A stretch of DNA of 38,867 nt from Thermoleophilia bacterium (GTDB taxonomy: Bacteria; Actinomycetota; Thermoleophilia; Miltoncostaeales; Miltoncostaeaceae): positions 1 through 38,867 of the forward strand of contig JADGPF010000016.1 of NCBI GenBank assembly GCA_017882585.1, read 5' to 3'. Shown one piece after another: positions 17,023 through 25,384 of the stretch. A model generated the notes under the pieces. The model worked only from the letters and a program-made list of their open reading frames with translations, ran no database searches and was not told the DNA's origin. Within the stretch, counting starts at the first letter, position 1. The number at the start of each line of letters is the position of its first letter. A program made the translations under genes and the position numbers.

Positions 17023-17678
17023 GCGGAGTTGCCGCGCGGCACCTGGCGTCGCGCCAGCTCCGCGGCGACCTCGTCGGGCCCGACGCCCGAGGCCTGCCAG
17101 AGGACCGTGAGGTGATAGAGCAGATCGGCGCTCTCGTAGATCACCTGGTCGCGCTCGACCCCCTTGGCGGCGAGGACGACCTCGGTGGCTTCTTCGCCGA
17201 CCTTCTTGCACACGGTGTCCATGCCGCGCGCGAGCAGGCTCGCCGTGTACGAGCTCTCCGGGTCGGCCGCCGCCGCCCGGGCCGCGACGGTCGCGGCCAG
17301 GTCCGCCAAGGCGGCGAATGGCTCCGGGTTGGCGCCGGCGATCTGCGTGAAAAAGCACGTCCGCGCACCGGTGTGACATGCCGGACCCTCCGGCTCGACC
17401 AAAACGAGCAGCGCGTCGGCATCGCAGTCGGCAAGGATGCCGCGCACGTGCTGGATGTTGCCGCTCGTGGCCCCCTTGTGCCACAGCTCTCCCCGCGAGC
17501 GGCTCCAGAACCAGGTCTGCCCCTCCGCCAGCGTCCGTGTGAGCGCGTCGCGGTTCATGTACGCGACGGTCAGTACGCGTCCGGACTTCGCGTCCTGGAC
17601 GACCGCCGGGACCAGCCCCTGTGCGTCGAAGCGCACCTGGTCGACGGTCATTTGTTCGGTCTGTGCGGGGAGATTCAT
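17019..17678 (-). CDS. hisIE: Bifunctional phosphoribosyl-AMP cyclohydrolase / phosphoribosyl-ATP pyrophosphatase
   Basis: Second and third steps of histidine synthesis in one 219-residue protein. The HisI half has WFWSRSRGELWHKGATSGN, the Mg/Zn ligands in DCDAD (84-88) and Cys101 and Cys108 in GPACHTGARTCFF. The HisE half has YTASLLARGMDTVCKKVGEEATEVVLAAK and ESADLLYHL. It is tied to deoC in front and trpE behind by 4-nt ATGA overlaps, so it is translated as part of the trp operon. Other his genes are not in the window. Confidence 0.96.
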   Translation of the reverse strand: MNLPAQTEQMTVDQVRFDAQGLVPAVVQDAKSGRVLTVAYMNRDALTRTLAEGQTWFWSRSRGELWHKGATSGNIQHVRGILADCDADALLVLVEPEGPACHTGARTCFFTQIAGANPEPFAALADLAATVAARAAAADPESSYTASLLARGMDTVCKKVGEEATEVVLAAKGVERDQVIYESADLLYHLTVLWQASGVGPDEVAAELARRQVPRGNSA

Positions 17679-18376
17679 GAAGGCAACCTGCTGTTCGTGG
17701 CTCGGATGTGTTCGAGGACATCGACGGCGCTCGCGGTACCGACGCGCGCGGCGCCGGCTGAGATCATGGCCTGCACATCCGACACGGTGCGGACGCCGCC
17801 CGATGTGCTCACGCCGATGTGCTCCGGCAGCGATTCACGCATCAGCTCGACATCCTCCGGGGCAACGGGCAGCCCGACGCCGCCGCAGGTCACCGCAAAG
17901 TCCGCGCCAGCGTCGGCGACAATCTTGCACGCCATGCGCACATGTGCCTCATCGAGCAGCGACGCCGCGATGATCGCCTTGACCAGCACCCGGCCGCGTG
18001 CGTCGTTGGCGGCGCATGTCCGCACGGCGCGCACGAGGCGGACCAATTCGTCGCGGGCGACCCCGAAGGCACCGGCCCGCAGTGCGGCGAGGTTGATCGG
18101 GACATCGAGTTCGTCGGCGCCGTCGCAGACGGCTCGCTCGGCAACGGCGATCTGCTCACGCGCGCCGTGCCCTGGGCGGAGGTCGATCACCGCACAGGTC
18201 TTCACGTCGCTCCCGCGCAACCGGTCGGCGACGACACGTGTGTACCGAGGGCTCGCACAGACGGCGGCCACGTGCAGCGCGCGGGCACGCTCGCACGCAC
18301 GCTCGATGTCCTCACGCGTCGTCTCGGGTGCAAGCACGGTGTGATCGAGCGTCTTTGAGAGGTCCGCAGTACGCAT
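17675..18376 (-). CDS. deoC: DeoC/FbaB-family aldolase, atypical active site
   Basis: 233-residue class I aldolase of the deoxyribose-phosphate aldolase family. The Schiff-base lysine is present (Lys133 in VLVKAIIAAS), as is Asp91 (ELDVPIN). The lysine that normally follows ADF in ADFxKTSTG is Val162 here (ADFAVTCGG), and the usual Lys of GFKxSGG is Ser190 (GVSTSGGVRT). Reaction and substrate may therefore differ from deoxyribose-5-phosphate cleavage. It is the first gene of the hisIE-trp run, coupled to hisIE by ATGA. The ATG at 18376 has no good Shine-Dalgarno but overlaps the stop of a 6-codon upstream ORF. Confidence 0.88.
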   Translation of the reverse strand: MRTADLSKTLDHTVLAPETTREDIERACERARALHVAAVCASPRYTRVVADRLRGSDVKTCAVIDLRPGHGAREQIAVAERAVCDGADELDVPINLAALRAGAFGVARDELVRLVRAVRTCAANDARGRVLVKAIIAASLLDEAHVRMACKIVADAGADFAVTCGGVGLPVAPEDVELMRESLPEHIGVSTSGGVRTVSDVQAMISAGAARVGTASAVDVLEHIRATNSRLPS

Positions 18377-18396
18377 TACCGACGCTCACAACGCAT
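18376..18396 (-). other. Six-codon upstream ORF ahead of deoC
   Basis: ATG CGT TGT GAG CGT CGG TAA encodes MRCERR. The ATG lies 8 nt behind a TATACT box, so it would sit at or next to the transcript 5' end. Its TAA shares one base with the deoC ATG (TAATG), the layout used for re-initiation. It holds no Trp or His codons, so it is not a classical attenuation leader. Confidence 0.4.
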
Positions 18397-18404
18397 TGCG
18401 ACGC

Positions 18405-18410
18405 AGTATA
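18405..18410 (-). promoter_or_regulatory. -10 box (TATACT) of the deoC-hisIE-trp operon
   Basis: TATACT on the minus strand stands out in a GC-rich 86-nt gap between era and deoC. It is 28 nt before the deoC ATG. No convincing -35 hexamer is seen 16-18 nt upstream. The same hexamer lies ahead of leuS. Confidence 0.55.
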
Positions 18411-18462
18411 TCCGGCGTCTTGGGCGGCCCCGTCGGCACCCCGCGGGCGCACGTGGCTGGGC

Positions 18463-19356
18463 TCAGAATCCCAGGCGATTGAGCATCGAATCGTCCTGCC
18501 GCCACCCGCGGCGCACCTTGACCGTCAGATCCAGATGGACCGTGGCTTCAAAGACCTCGCCGAGCGCATGCCGCGCCGCGGTCCCGATGTCCCGGATCAT
18601 CTGGCCCCCCTTTCCGATGACGATGCCCTTCTGCGACTCGTGATCGACGAGGATGGCGGCGACCACGAAGATGTTGCCGCGGTCGGCGGTGAGCTCTTCG
18701 ACCGATACCGCCAGCGCGTGCGGCACTTCGTCGCGCAGGCGCTGGAGGGCGGCTTCGCGGATGAGCTCCGCCGCACGCTCGTCCGGGGTCTGATCGGTGG
18801 TCTGGTCAGCCGGAAAGTATGCCGGCCCCTCGGGGAGCAGCGGGGCCAACTCCCCGCGCAGGGCGGTCAGCCCGTCGCCGGTGACCGCACTGACCGGATG
18901 GACCGCGACGAAGTCCGGGACGAGTTCGGCGGCGGCGGTGATTGCCGTGGCGATGGCCCGTGGGCTGGCCGCGTCGGTCTTGTTGACGACGATCAGCGTG
19001 GGGCGCCCCGTCGTGCGCACGCGCTCGGCGATGAACCTGTCGCCGGCCCCGATCGTCTCCGCGGCGTTGACGACGAAGATCACCGCGTCGCAGTCGACGA
19101 GGGTCTGGTCCACCGTACGCTGCATGCGCTCGGTCAGCGCATCCCTGGGGGTCTGGAACCCGGGAATATCCTGCAGCACGGCTTGCCAGCCGTCTCCGTG
19201 CACGACGGCGGAGATTCGGCGACGGGTGGTCTGCGGCCGGGGCGAGACCGCCGCGACGTGCGACCCCGACAAGGCATTGGCCAGCGTCGACTTGCCGACG
19301 TTCGGTCGACCGGCCAGTGCGACCAGTCCCGATCGGTAGGGCAGTGTGGGGTCCAC
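18463..19356 (-). CDS. era: GTPase Era
   Basis: Essential GTPase that binds the 3' end of 16S rRNA during 30S maturation. 297 residues, standard. G1 GRPNVGKS (16-23), G3 DIPGF, G4 NKTD and the C-terminal KH domain with GIVIGKGGQMIRDIG are all visible, ending in TVKVRRGWRQDDSMLNRLGF-like sequence typical of Era. The GTG start at 19356 has GGAG at an 8-nt spacing. It is the last gene of the long minus-strand housekeeping run, 69 nt behind the dgkA-PAP2 gene and close in function to ybeY and phoH upstream. Confidence 0.97.
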   Translation of the reverse strand: MDPTLPYRSGLVALAGRPNVGKSTLANALSGSHVAAVSPRPQTTRRRISAVVHGDGWQAVLQDIPGFQTPRDALTERMQRTVDQTLVDCDAVIFVVNAAETIGAGDRFIAERVRTTGRPTLIVVNKTDAASPRAIATAITAAAELVPDFVAVHPVSAVTGDGLTALRGELAPLLPEGPAYFPADQTTDQTPDERAAELIREAALQRLRDEVPHALAVSVEELTADRGNIFVVAAILVDHESQKGIVIGKGGQMIRDIGTAARHALGEVFEATVHLDLTVKVRRGWRQDDSMLNRLGF

Positions 19357-19425
19357 TCAGTGCTCTCCGAGGTCAGTGGGCGCGCGGGTGCCGACGGCCC
19401 CGGGGAGGCTACCGCTCGCGGCCGG

Positions 19426-20238
19426 TCAGCCCCAGAGCTGGAAGACGATGATCGTCATCCCGGTGCCGATCACCGCGCCCGCCATCACCTCGATCGCCGA
19501 GTGGATCCCGGCCTCGACCCGCGACTGGGCCACCAACAGCGCCATCAGGAACGCCAGCATCGAGACGAGCCCGGCGTGGGCGAACGGGTCGGCGATGATC
19601 GTGATCGCGGTCCATCCGGCAAACGCGACCGCGGCATGGCCCGAGGGCAGCCCGCCGCGCAGTGGCGCGCCGTGCCCCGAGGCGGCCTTGACCACCAGCA
19701 CGACGACGATGGTCAGCAGGATCGCGCCGGCGACCAGCAGCGTCGGGGCGGCATGCAGGCTGGTACTGAGCTCATGGTGCGGGTCCGAGATGTGCGAGTA
19801 AAACACCAGGTAGGCCGTCGCAACCGCGTTGACGGCGGCGATCAAGACCGCGCCGGCGGCGACGTCCTTGGCGATCTTCACCAGCGGGTGGTAGTCGGTC
19901 ACGACCGCATCGATGGCGGCCTCGACGGCGGTGTTGAACATCTCGGCCACCAGCACGAGGCTGATCGCCGCGATGACCGCGACGAACTCGAGCCGCGACA
20001 GGTTCAGTGCCAGCCCCAGGACGAGCACGACCACCACCGCCGCGATGTGCATCTGCATGTTCCGCTGAGTCCGGATGACATAGACGATTCCCGCGAAGGC
20101 CCAGGTGAACGACCAGCGCAGAGACCCTTGCGCCGGCAGGGCACTGTCGCCCCGAACGCGCGGGGCCGGCGGCCGCTGGCGCTCGGGATCCTCCGGGGGT
20201 GACGCCCCGGGTTGCGTCTTGCCGGTCGAGGAGCTCAC
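19426..20238 (-). CDS. DgkA-type lipid kinase fused to PAP2 phosphatase
   Basis: 270-residue membrane protein with two enzymes. Residues about 40-145 are a DgkA-type undecaprenol/diacylglycerol kinase: EMFNTAVEAAID (Glu99, Asn102, Glu107) and KIAKDVAAGAVL. Residues about 160-270 are a PAP2 lipid phosphatase: LPSGH (197-201) and SRVEAGIHSAIEVMAG with His246 as the nucleophile-type His; the usual Asp of that motif is Glu250 and the first KxxxxxxRP motif is imperfect. Both halves could feed undecaprenyl phosphate, one by phosphorylating undecaprenol and the other by dephosphorylating the pyrophosphate (inference). The cytoplasmic N-terminus (1-40) is Pro-rich. The GTG start overlaps the ybeY stop as GTGA. 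Confidence 0.92.
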   Translation of the reverse strand: MSSSTGKTQPGASPPEDPERQRPPAPRVRGDSALPAQGSLRWSFTWAFAGIVYVIRTQRNMQMHIAAVVVVLVLGLALNLSRLEFVAVIAAISLVLVAEMFNTAVEAAIDAVVTDYHPLVKIAKDVAAGAVLIAAVNAVATAYLVFYSHISDPHHELSTSLHAAPTLLVAGAILLTIVVVLVVKAASGHGAPLRGGLPSGHAAVAFAGWTAITIIADPFAHAGLVSMLAFLMALLVAQSRVEAGIHSAIEVMAGAVIGTGMTIIVFQLWG

Positions 20239-20648
20239 ACCGCCTCGCGCTCGGCGTATCGATCCATGAGGTCGTCCTGGAGATCCAGCATCTCGCCCGC
20301 GTCGGTCTCGTGGTCATACCCCAGCAGGTGCAGCAGGCCATGCACCGCCAGGGTCTCGACGGGCTCCTGTGCGGCGTCCGGACAGATGATGATGTCGCCA
20401 AGCTCCGGAGCGGGCCCGTCCTCGGGCCACCCATCGATCAGATCCGGGCCATCCACCGGAAACGACAGCACGTCGGTCGGCGCCGGCGTGGCCCGATGGG
20501 CCCCGTTGATCTCGGCCATTTCACGCGGGCCGACGACCATGAGCCCGAGTGATGCGCGCGGGATCGCGAGCTCCGCACATGCGAACTCAAGCACGTCGAT
20601 GAGCCGGACGGCGAGATCCGGCGGGGCCTGGGCCTCGATCTCGATCAC
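20235..20648 (-). CDS. ybeY: Endoribonuclease YbeY
   Basis: Zinc-dependent endoribonuclease in 16S rRNA 3' maturation and 70S quality control. 137 residues. The zinc motif HGLLHLLGYDH gives His103, His107 and His113. NGAHRATPAPTDVLSFPVD and LGDIIICPDAA are further family blocks. The start is a GTG (20648) overlapping the phoH stop as GTGA, and its own stop overlaps the next start in the same way, so phoH, ybeY and dgkA-PAP2 are translationally coupled. Confidence 0.97.
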   Translation of the reverse strand: MIEIEAQAPPDLAVRLIDVLEFACAELAIPRASLGLMVVGPREMAEINGAHRATPAPTDVLSFPVDGPDLIDGWPEDGPAPELGDIIICPDAAQEPVETLAVHGLLHLLGYDHETDAGEMLDLQDDLMDRYAEREAV

Positions 20649-21598
20649 CCGAGCTCCGGCGGGGCGTCGGCTGCCGCGTACGCGTCGACGATTCGCTGGA
20701 CCAGACGGTGACGTACGACGTCATGTCGATCGAGGGTGACGAAGGCGATGTCCGGTGTCCCGTCGAGGATCTGGGTAACGCTGATCAGCCCGGATCCGCG
20801 CTCGCGCGGCAGGTCGACCTGGGTGACGTCCCCGGTGACGACCATCGTCGACCCGAAGCCGAGCCGGGTCAGGAACATGCGCATCTGTTCGGGGGTGGTG
20901 TTCTGTGCCTCGTCGAGGATGATGAAGCTGTCGTTGAGTGTGCGCCCGCGCATGAAGGCCAGCGGCGCGATTTCGATCTGCCCCCGGGTCACGAGCGTCT
21001 CGACCCGCTCGGCGTCGAGCATGTCCTGCAGCGCGTCGAACAGCGGCCGCAGGTAGGGATCGACCTTGGCGGCCAGATCCCCCGGCAGGAAGCCGAGGCG
21101 CTCGCCCGCCTCGACGGCCGGACGGGTCAGGATGATGCGCCCGACTTCCCGACGTGACAACGCCGCGACGGCGTGGGCGACTGCCAGGTAGGTCTTGCCC
21201 GTGCCGGCCGGGCCGATCCCGAACGTGATCGTGTGCTTGCGGATGGCGTCGACGTAGCGCGTCTGGCCCGGGGTCCGGGCGGTGACGGTGCGCTGGCGAT
21301 GGCGCCACACGACGTCCTCGAGCATGGTCCCGAACGGCTGACGCACGACAGCCGCATTGGCCAGCGCTTCGACGGTGCTCGCATCGACGGGCAGGCCGCG
21401 CCCGACCATGCCCGAGAGCTCGTCGATGATCTCGACGGCGGCTTCGACCGACTCCTCATCGCCGTTGAGCATGACGCGATTGCCCCGCAGCGAGATGGTC
21501 AGCTCGAGTCGCTCCTCGAGTTCGCGCAGGACGCGATCCTGCTCACCCGCCAGTTCCACGGCGACCGGGTCGGCCACCTCGATCATTCGCTGTGACAT
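20645..21598 (-). CDS. PhoH family ATPase (PhoH-like / YbeZ)
   Basis: Cytoplasmic P-loop ATPase of the PhoH/YbeZ type that works with YbeY in RNA metabolism. 317 residues, with the N-terminal KH-like extension common in this group, Walker A GPAGTGKT (129-136), [19 protein letters not shown], Walker [19 protein letters not shown] and the end motif [16 protein letters not shown]. The ATG at 21598 is 9 nt before the stop of the HIT gene on the same strand. It is directly coupled to ybeY. Confidence 0.96.
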   Translation of the reverse strand: MSQRMIEVADPVAVELAGEQDRVLRELEERLELTISLRGNRVMLNGDEESVEAAVEIIDELSGMVGRGLPVDASTVEALANAAVVRQPFGTMLEDVVWRHRQRTVTARTPGQTRYVDAIRKHTITFGIGPAGTGKTYLAVAHAVAALSRREVGRIILTRPAVEAGERLGFLPGDLAAKVDPYLRPLFDALQDMLDAERVETLVTRGQIEIAPLAFMRGRTLNDSFIILDEAQNTTPEQMRMFLTRLGFGSTMVVTGDVTQVDLPRERGSGLISVTQILDGTPDIAFVTLDRHDVVRHRLVQRIVDAYAAADAPPELG

Positions 21599-21607
21599 CC
21601 AGGCCGC

Positions 21608-21949
21608 CTACATCGAGTCCGACAAGAGCGCACCTCCGAGAACGTGCCAATGCAAATGAAACACCGACTGTCGGCTGTTGGGACCGTGGTTGGTGACCAC
21701 CCGGTACCCCGCGTCGCCCAACCCGGCACGGTCGGCGACGTCGGCGAGAAACAGCGTCATCCCGGCACGCTCGGCGTCGCTGAGCTCGCCCACGCTCGCC
21801 AGCGACGACACGTGCCGGCGCGGGATGATCACCAGGTGTACCGGGGCCTTGGGGGCGATGTCACGGAAGGCGACGAAATGCTCGTCCTCATGGGTGATCT
21901 CGGCGGGAATGTCGCCGGCGGCGATGCCGCAGAAGATGCACTGGTTCAT
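21608..21949 (-). CDS. HIT family nucleotide-binding protein (HinT-like)
   Basis: 113-residue histidine-triad hydrolase that cleaves nucleoside phosphoramidates such as aminoacyl-adenylate adducts. The triad His98-Leu-His100-Trp-His102 lies in VFHLHWHVLGG, with Cys4 and Cys7 (CIFCGI) as in zinc-binding HinT proteins. HLVIIPRRHVSSL is the conserved middle strand. The ATG overlaps the rsmE stop as ATGA. The position between rsmE and phoH is usual for this housekeeping block. Confidence 0.96.
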   Translation of the reverse strand: MNQCIFCGIAAGDIPAEITHEDEHFVAFRDIAPKAPVHLVIIPRRHVSSLASVGELSDAERAGMTLFLADVADRAGLGDAGYRVVTNHGPNSRQSVFHLHWHVLGGALLSDSM

Positions 21950-22725
21950 GCGTCGCTCTCTCCATTGATCGATGCCCCGCCGCGGGCACGCCCGAGATGA
22001 CCGGTCGCGGCCAGCACAATTCCCGCAGCCACGATCGCCGCAGTCTCTGCCCGCAGCGTTGTGTCACCAAGGTGACACACCACGGCCCCGGCGGCACGTG
22101 CCTGCGCGAGCTCATCCGGTGCCAAGCCCGCGTCGGGTCCGATGACGACGGCCAGCCACGCCCCCGGGGGGACCTGTTCGAGGGCGCGCGTCAGCGGGAT
22201 GGCGCCGCCCGGGTCGAGGACGATTGCGTGCCCGTCGCCGAGCGCGGCCTGCACCGCCGCGAATGACCAGACCCCGTCGATCTCGGGCACACTGCCCTGG
22301 CCGGACTGCCGGGCCGCAGCCCGTGCGACCCGAACGAACCGCTCTCGTCGGCGATCCCAGGCCCCGGGACCCGGGATCCGCTGCGAGCGGCGACCCGCGA
22401 AGACCACGATGCGTGCGACCCCGAGCTCGGTGCACTTCTCGACCGCCATGTCGAGCCGCCCCCAATCGCACAAGCCGATGTACAGGGTCAACGGCGCCTG
22501 CCGGGACCTGCGCGGCGGAGCATCGGCCACCTCGAGCACCGTCGGGTCCCCGACCGCGACGAGCGTCGCCGTCCAGATCAACCCGCCGGGATCGATCACC
22601 TCGACGCCGTCGCCGACCGTGCGGCGCACGACCCGGCTCACGTGGTGCGCGTCGGCTGCGGGCAGCCCCACCCGCTCGCCCGGCACGGGCTCATGGTCGA
22701 TCAGGTACCGGAATGTGTGGCTCAC
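21946..22725 (-). CDS. rsmE: 16S rRNA (uracil1498-N3)-methyltransferase
   Basis: SPOUT methyltransferase acting on U1498 of 16S rRNA using SAM. 259 residues from a GTG at 22725, which overlaps the prmA stop as GTGA; the longer open frame upstream is the antisense-like shadow of prmA. VGLPAADAHHVSRVVRRTVGD is the N-terminal PUA-like part; EKCTELGVARIVVF and the knot motifs VIGPDAGLAPDE and LGDTTLRAETAAIVA are characteristic. Ends in a short Gly/Ser tail. Confidence 0.95.
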   Translation of the reverse strand: MSHTFRYLIDHEPVPGERVGLPAADAHHVSRVVRRTVGDGVEVIDPGGLIWTATLVAVGDPTVLEVADAPPRRSRQAPLTLYIGLCDWGRLDMAVEKCTELGVARIVVFAGRRSQRIPGPGAWDRRRERFVRVARAAARQSGQGSVPEIDGVWSFAAVQAALGDGHAIVLDPGGAIPLTRALEQVPPGAWLAVVIGPDAGLAPDELAQARAAGAVVCHLGDTTLRAETAAIVAAGIVLAATGHLGRARGGASINGESDA

Positions 22726-23576
22726 GGCCGCGTCAGGAGCACGCTCCCCCACTCGGGTCCGACGCGTCGCTCGGCAGGCATAAGGCCGGTCGACTCCCAC
22801 GCCCGACACACCGCATCGATCTCCTCGCGGCGCATCCCGCTGAGGATCGCCGCACGCGGCGGACACTCGGCGATGCGCGGGACGAGGGTGGTAAGGATGG
22901 TTGCGGTCAGGTTCGCCATGACGACCTCGGCCGGGGGCAAGCGCGCATGGAGCGCGTCGCGCGGACCGACGGTCAGCGCGACCCCATTGGCGCGCGCGTT
23001 GTCGATGGTCGCCGCGACGGCCAATGGATCGAAGTCCCACGCCCACACGGGGGCGAACCCGAGCTTCACGGCCGCGATGGCGAGCACACCGGACCCGCAG
23101 CCGATGTCCACAAGCGGCCCCGGCGGCACGGCCAGCAGCAGCTCAAGGCACCCGCGGGTCGTGTCGTGCTGCCCGGTGCCGAAGGCCATCGCCGGGTCGA
23201 CGACCACATCGATGGCATCGCCGGCGGGCGCATGCCACGGCGGGCGTACGCGGATCCGACCGGCCACCTCGACAGGCTGGTGAAATTCGCGCATTGCGGT
23301 CTGCCAGCCCGGGTCCTCGGGCGATCGCGAGAGCTCGGCGCCGTCGATCGGTGCGAGCAGCGTCTGCAGGCGGACGACCGCCGTGTCGACGCGGGCCGGC
23401 GTGACCCAGAACTCCAGCCGCGTGCGCCCGTCCTTGAGTACCGATTCCCGACAACCGGCACCGAGCGCCGCACACGCAGCGGCAAGCATCATCTCGGCCT
23501 GCGGTGCAGGCACCGCAACGCTCAGCCGAACGAGCTCAGCGGAAGGCGTGGCGGAGCCGGTCGAAGAAGCCGTCAT
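22722..23576 (-). CDS. prmA: Ribosomal protein L11 methyltransferase
   Basis: SAM-dependent trimethylation of ribosomal protein L11. 284 residues from the ATG at 23576. [14 protein letters not shown] (127-140) is the PrmA signature, [14 protein letters not shown] (156-169) binds SAM, and [10 protein letters not shown] stands for the usual ANIL block. The start lies 41 nt inside the dnaJ 3' end, a longer overlap than elsewhere in the run; no later standard start fits the first beta strand better. Order dnaJ-prmA-rsmE is common in Gram-positive-like genomes. Confidence 0.94.
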   Translation of the reverse strand: MTASSTGSATPSAELVRLSVAVPAPQAEMMLAAACAALGAGCRESVLKDGRTRLEFWVTPARVDTAVVRLQTLLAPIDGAELSRSPEDPGWQTAMREFHQPVEVAGRIRVRPPWHAPAGDAIDVVVDPAMAFGTGQHDTTRGCLELLLAVPPGPLVDIGCGSGVLAIAAVKLGFAPVWAWDFDPLAVAATIDNARANGVALTVGPRDALHARLPPAEVVMANLTATILTTLVPRIAECPPRAAILSGMRREEIDAVCRAWESTGLMPAERRVGPEWGSVLLTRP

Positions 23577-24654
23577 CCTGCCGATACGCACGGTCGTCGA
23601 GCACCTCGGCGAGTTTGGCGACCGCCTGGCGGGCCTCTTCGCCCTCGGCACGTGGGACCTTCACGTCGACGAGCACCCGCTGATGCCCGCGTCCGCGTCC
23701 CTGGATTGCCGGGAAGCCCTTGCCGCGCAACACGATCTGCTCGCCCGACTGCGTTCCGGCGTGCAGCTCCACCGTCTCTTCGCCGGTCACCGTCGGAACC
23801 GTAGCGGTCGTGCCGAGCATGGCGTCGGTGACGGGAACCTCAAGGCGGCTGACAACATCCAGGCCGTCGCGCCAGAAGCGCTCGTCCTCGCCGACGTGCA
23901 CCTCGACGTACAGATCGCCCGCGTTGCCGCCGCGGGCGCCCGCGTGGCCGCCGCGGTTCACGCGAATCTGCTGCCCGGTGGAGATACCGGCCGGAATGCT
24001 GACGCTGACCTTGCGGTGGGCGCGGACGCGGCCCTCTCCGCTGCAGTCGGGGCAGGTATCACGCGGAATCGTGCCCACCCCGTGGCAGGCCGGACAGACC
24101 TGCGCCCGCACGAACTGCCCGAATGGTCCGCGACTGACCTGACGGACCTGCCCCTGCCCGGCGCACGTGACGCACGGGTCGACCTCGGTATCGGCCGGAT
24201 AGCCGCGGCCCTCGCACGTCGCGCACTGCTCGACGCCCTCGAACTCCAGCTCGCGCTCGATCCCGGTGGCCGATTCGACGAAGCTCACCTCGACCTGGAT
24301 GCCGAGATCTTCGCCCTGTCCCGGCGCGGCGTGCCCACGGCCGAACATGTCGCCGCCAAAGACCGCGTCGAAGAGATCCTGGAACGAGGCGAAATCGTTG
24401 AAGTTGGTGGCGCCGGCGCGGTTGGAGAGCCCTTCATGCCCGAAGCGGTCATACATCTGACGCGTCTCGGCGCTCGAGAGCACCTCGTAGGCCTCGGCGG
24501 CCTCCTTAAAGCGCGCCTCCGCGTCGGGATCATCCGGGTTCACATCCGGATGCAGCTCCCGTGCGCGGCGGCGAAAGGCCTTCTTGATCTCGTCGTCGTC
24601 GGCATCGCGTCGGACGCCGAGGACCTCGTAATAATCACGTTTCTGACCGGTCAT
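23536..24654 (-). CDS. dnaJ: Chaperone protein DnaJ
   Basis: Type I J-protein co-chaperone of DnaK, 372 residues. The J domain has HPD at 35-37 ([10 protein letters not shown]); a short Gly/Phe region follows ([17 protein letters not shown]), then four CxxCxGxG zinc motifs ([32 protein letters not shown]) and the substrate-binding C-terminal domains. The ATG at 24654 has GGAG 4 nt upstream. dnaK and grpE are not in the window; instead an unknown gene separates dnaJ from hrcA. I saw no CIRCE element (GCACTC-N9-GAGTGC) here. Confidence 0.98.
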   Translation of the reverse strand: MTGQKRDYYEVLGVRRDADDDEIKKAFRRRARELHPDVNPDDPDAEARFKEAAEAYEVLSSAETRQMYDRFGHEGLSNRAGATNFNDFASFQDLFDAVFGGDMFGRGHAAPGQGEDLGIQVEVSFVESATGIERELEFEGVEQCATCEGRGYPADTEVDPCVTCAGQGQVRQVSRGPFGQFVRAQVCPACHGVGTIPRDTCPDCSGEGRVRAHRKVSVSIPAGISTGQQIRVNRGGHAGARGGNAGDLYVEVHVGEDERFWRDGLDVVSRLEVPVTDAMLGTTATVPTVTGEETVELHAGTQSGEQIVLRGKGFPAIQGRGRGHQRVLVDVKVPRAEGEEARQAVAKLAEVLDDRAYRQDDGFFDRLRHAFR

Positions 24655-24709
24655 TCCGCTCCACTCAGCCTAGCAGCCGTCATGCCAGCACCCCCCGGCA
24701 CCGGATCGC

Positions 24710-25384
24710 TCAAGCCTCGTCGTCGTCGTCCTCGTCCTCGCGGTCCTCATCGTCGCCATCGGGATGGGTCGCCAGATTCGCCTGGGCCTGCTCGATGAGC
24801 GCGTGTGCCTCGTCGAGGCTCACGGCACTCAGCAGCAGCCGCGACAGGCTGCGGGCGTCCCGCGCCACCAGATGGTCGACGGCGCCCTCCTCGATCCAGA
24901 ACGGCGCCGCATCGGGATCCTGACGCAGGAGCTCGACCGCCTGATGACCGCAGTCGAGGGTGTACGTCGCGATCGCATACTGGCCTGATGGCGTTTCACC
25001 GGCTTCGGGGCGCCAGGGCATCAGCGCTGCCGAGCGCACCCCGCCGGGTTCGATCACCTCGGAGGCCAGCTCGATGTCCCGCCAGGTGAGATCGACGGGC
25101 ACCCGCAGGTCGAACAACAGGTCCTCGGCCTCGCCGACGCGATCGGCTGCGCTGGCGATGACCGCCGCGACCCAGTGGGCCTCGGCAAAGCTCAAGCCCG
25201 TGAACAGGTCCGCTTCGTCGAGCATCGGCGCCAGCTGCGCTTCGGGCCGCGTCGTGATCCCGACCGCGTATTCCTCCGGACCCACGGCGCCGGCCTCGAC
25301 TTTGGCGAGCACGCGCACGGCGGCATTGGGCTCGCCACGCAGCGGGCGCCGCCAGACCTCCAGGATTTCATAGCGATCGTCTAT
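24710..25384 (-). CDS. Unknown protein between hrcA and dnaJ; apparent ATA start
   Basis: I do not recognise this protein. From the first standard start (GTG at 25318) it has 202 residues, but the frame continues upstream with convincing coding sequence (DDRYEILEVWRRPLRGEPN) to ATA at 25384, giving 224 residues. That ATA overlaps the hrcA TAG stop as ATAG, mirroring the ATGA/GTGA overlaps of the operon, and GGAAGGGG lies 7 nt upstream. No ATG, GTG or TTG exists in this upstream part before the in-frame TGA. The protein is soluble, lacks a signal peptide, has Cys only in YTLDCGHQAV and ends in a strongly acidic Asp/Glu tail. Context suggests a stress-operon role; the function is unknown. Confidence 0.75.
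   Translation of the reverse strand: MDDRYEILEVWRRPLRGEPNAAVRVLAKVEAGAVGPEEYAVGITTRPEAQLAPMLDEADLFTGLSFAEAHWVAAVIASAADRVGEAEDLLFDLRVPVDLTWRDIELASEVIEPGGVRSAALMPWRPEAGETPSGQYAIATYTLDCGHQAVELLRQDPDAAPFWIEEGAVDHLVARDARSLSRLLLSAVSLDEAHALIEQAQANLATHPDGDDEDREDEDDDDEA

Noticed and set aside
18376-18396. Classical trp or his attenuator leader peptide
   Set aside because: The mini-ORF has no Trp or His codons, and no alternative terminator hairpin is visible before deoC.
18238-20202. Long plus-strand open frame opposite era and dgkA-PAP2
   Set aside because: The product is Arg/Asp/Gly-rich low-complexity sequence, and both opposite-strand genes have full family motifs. It is a GC-driven shadow.
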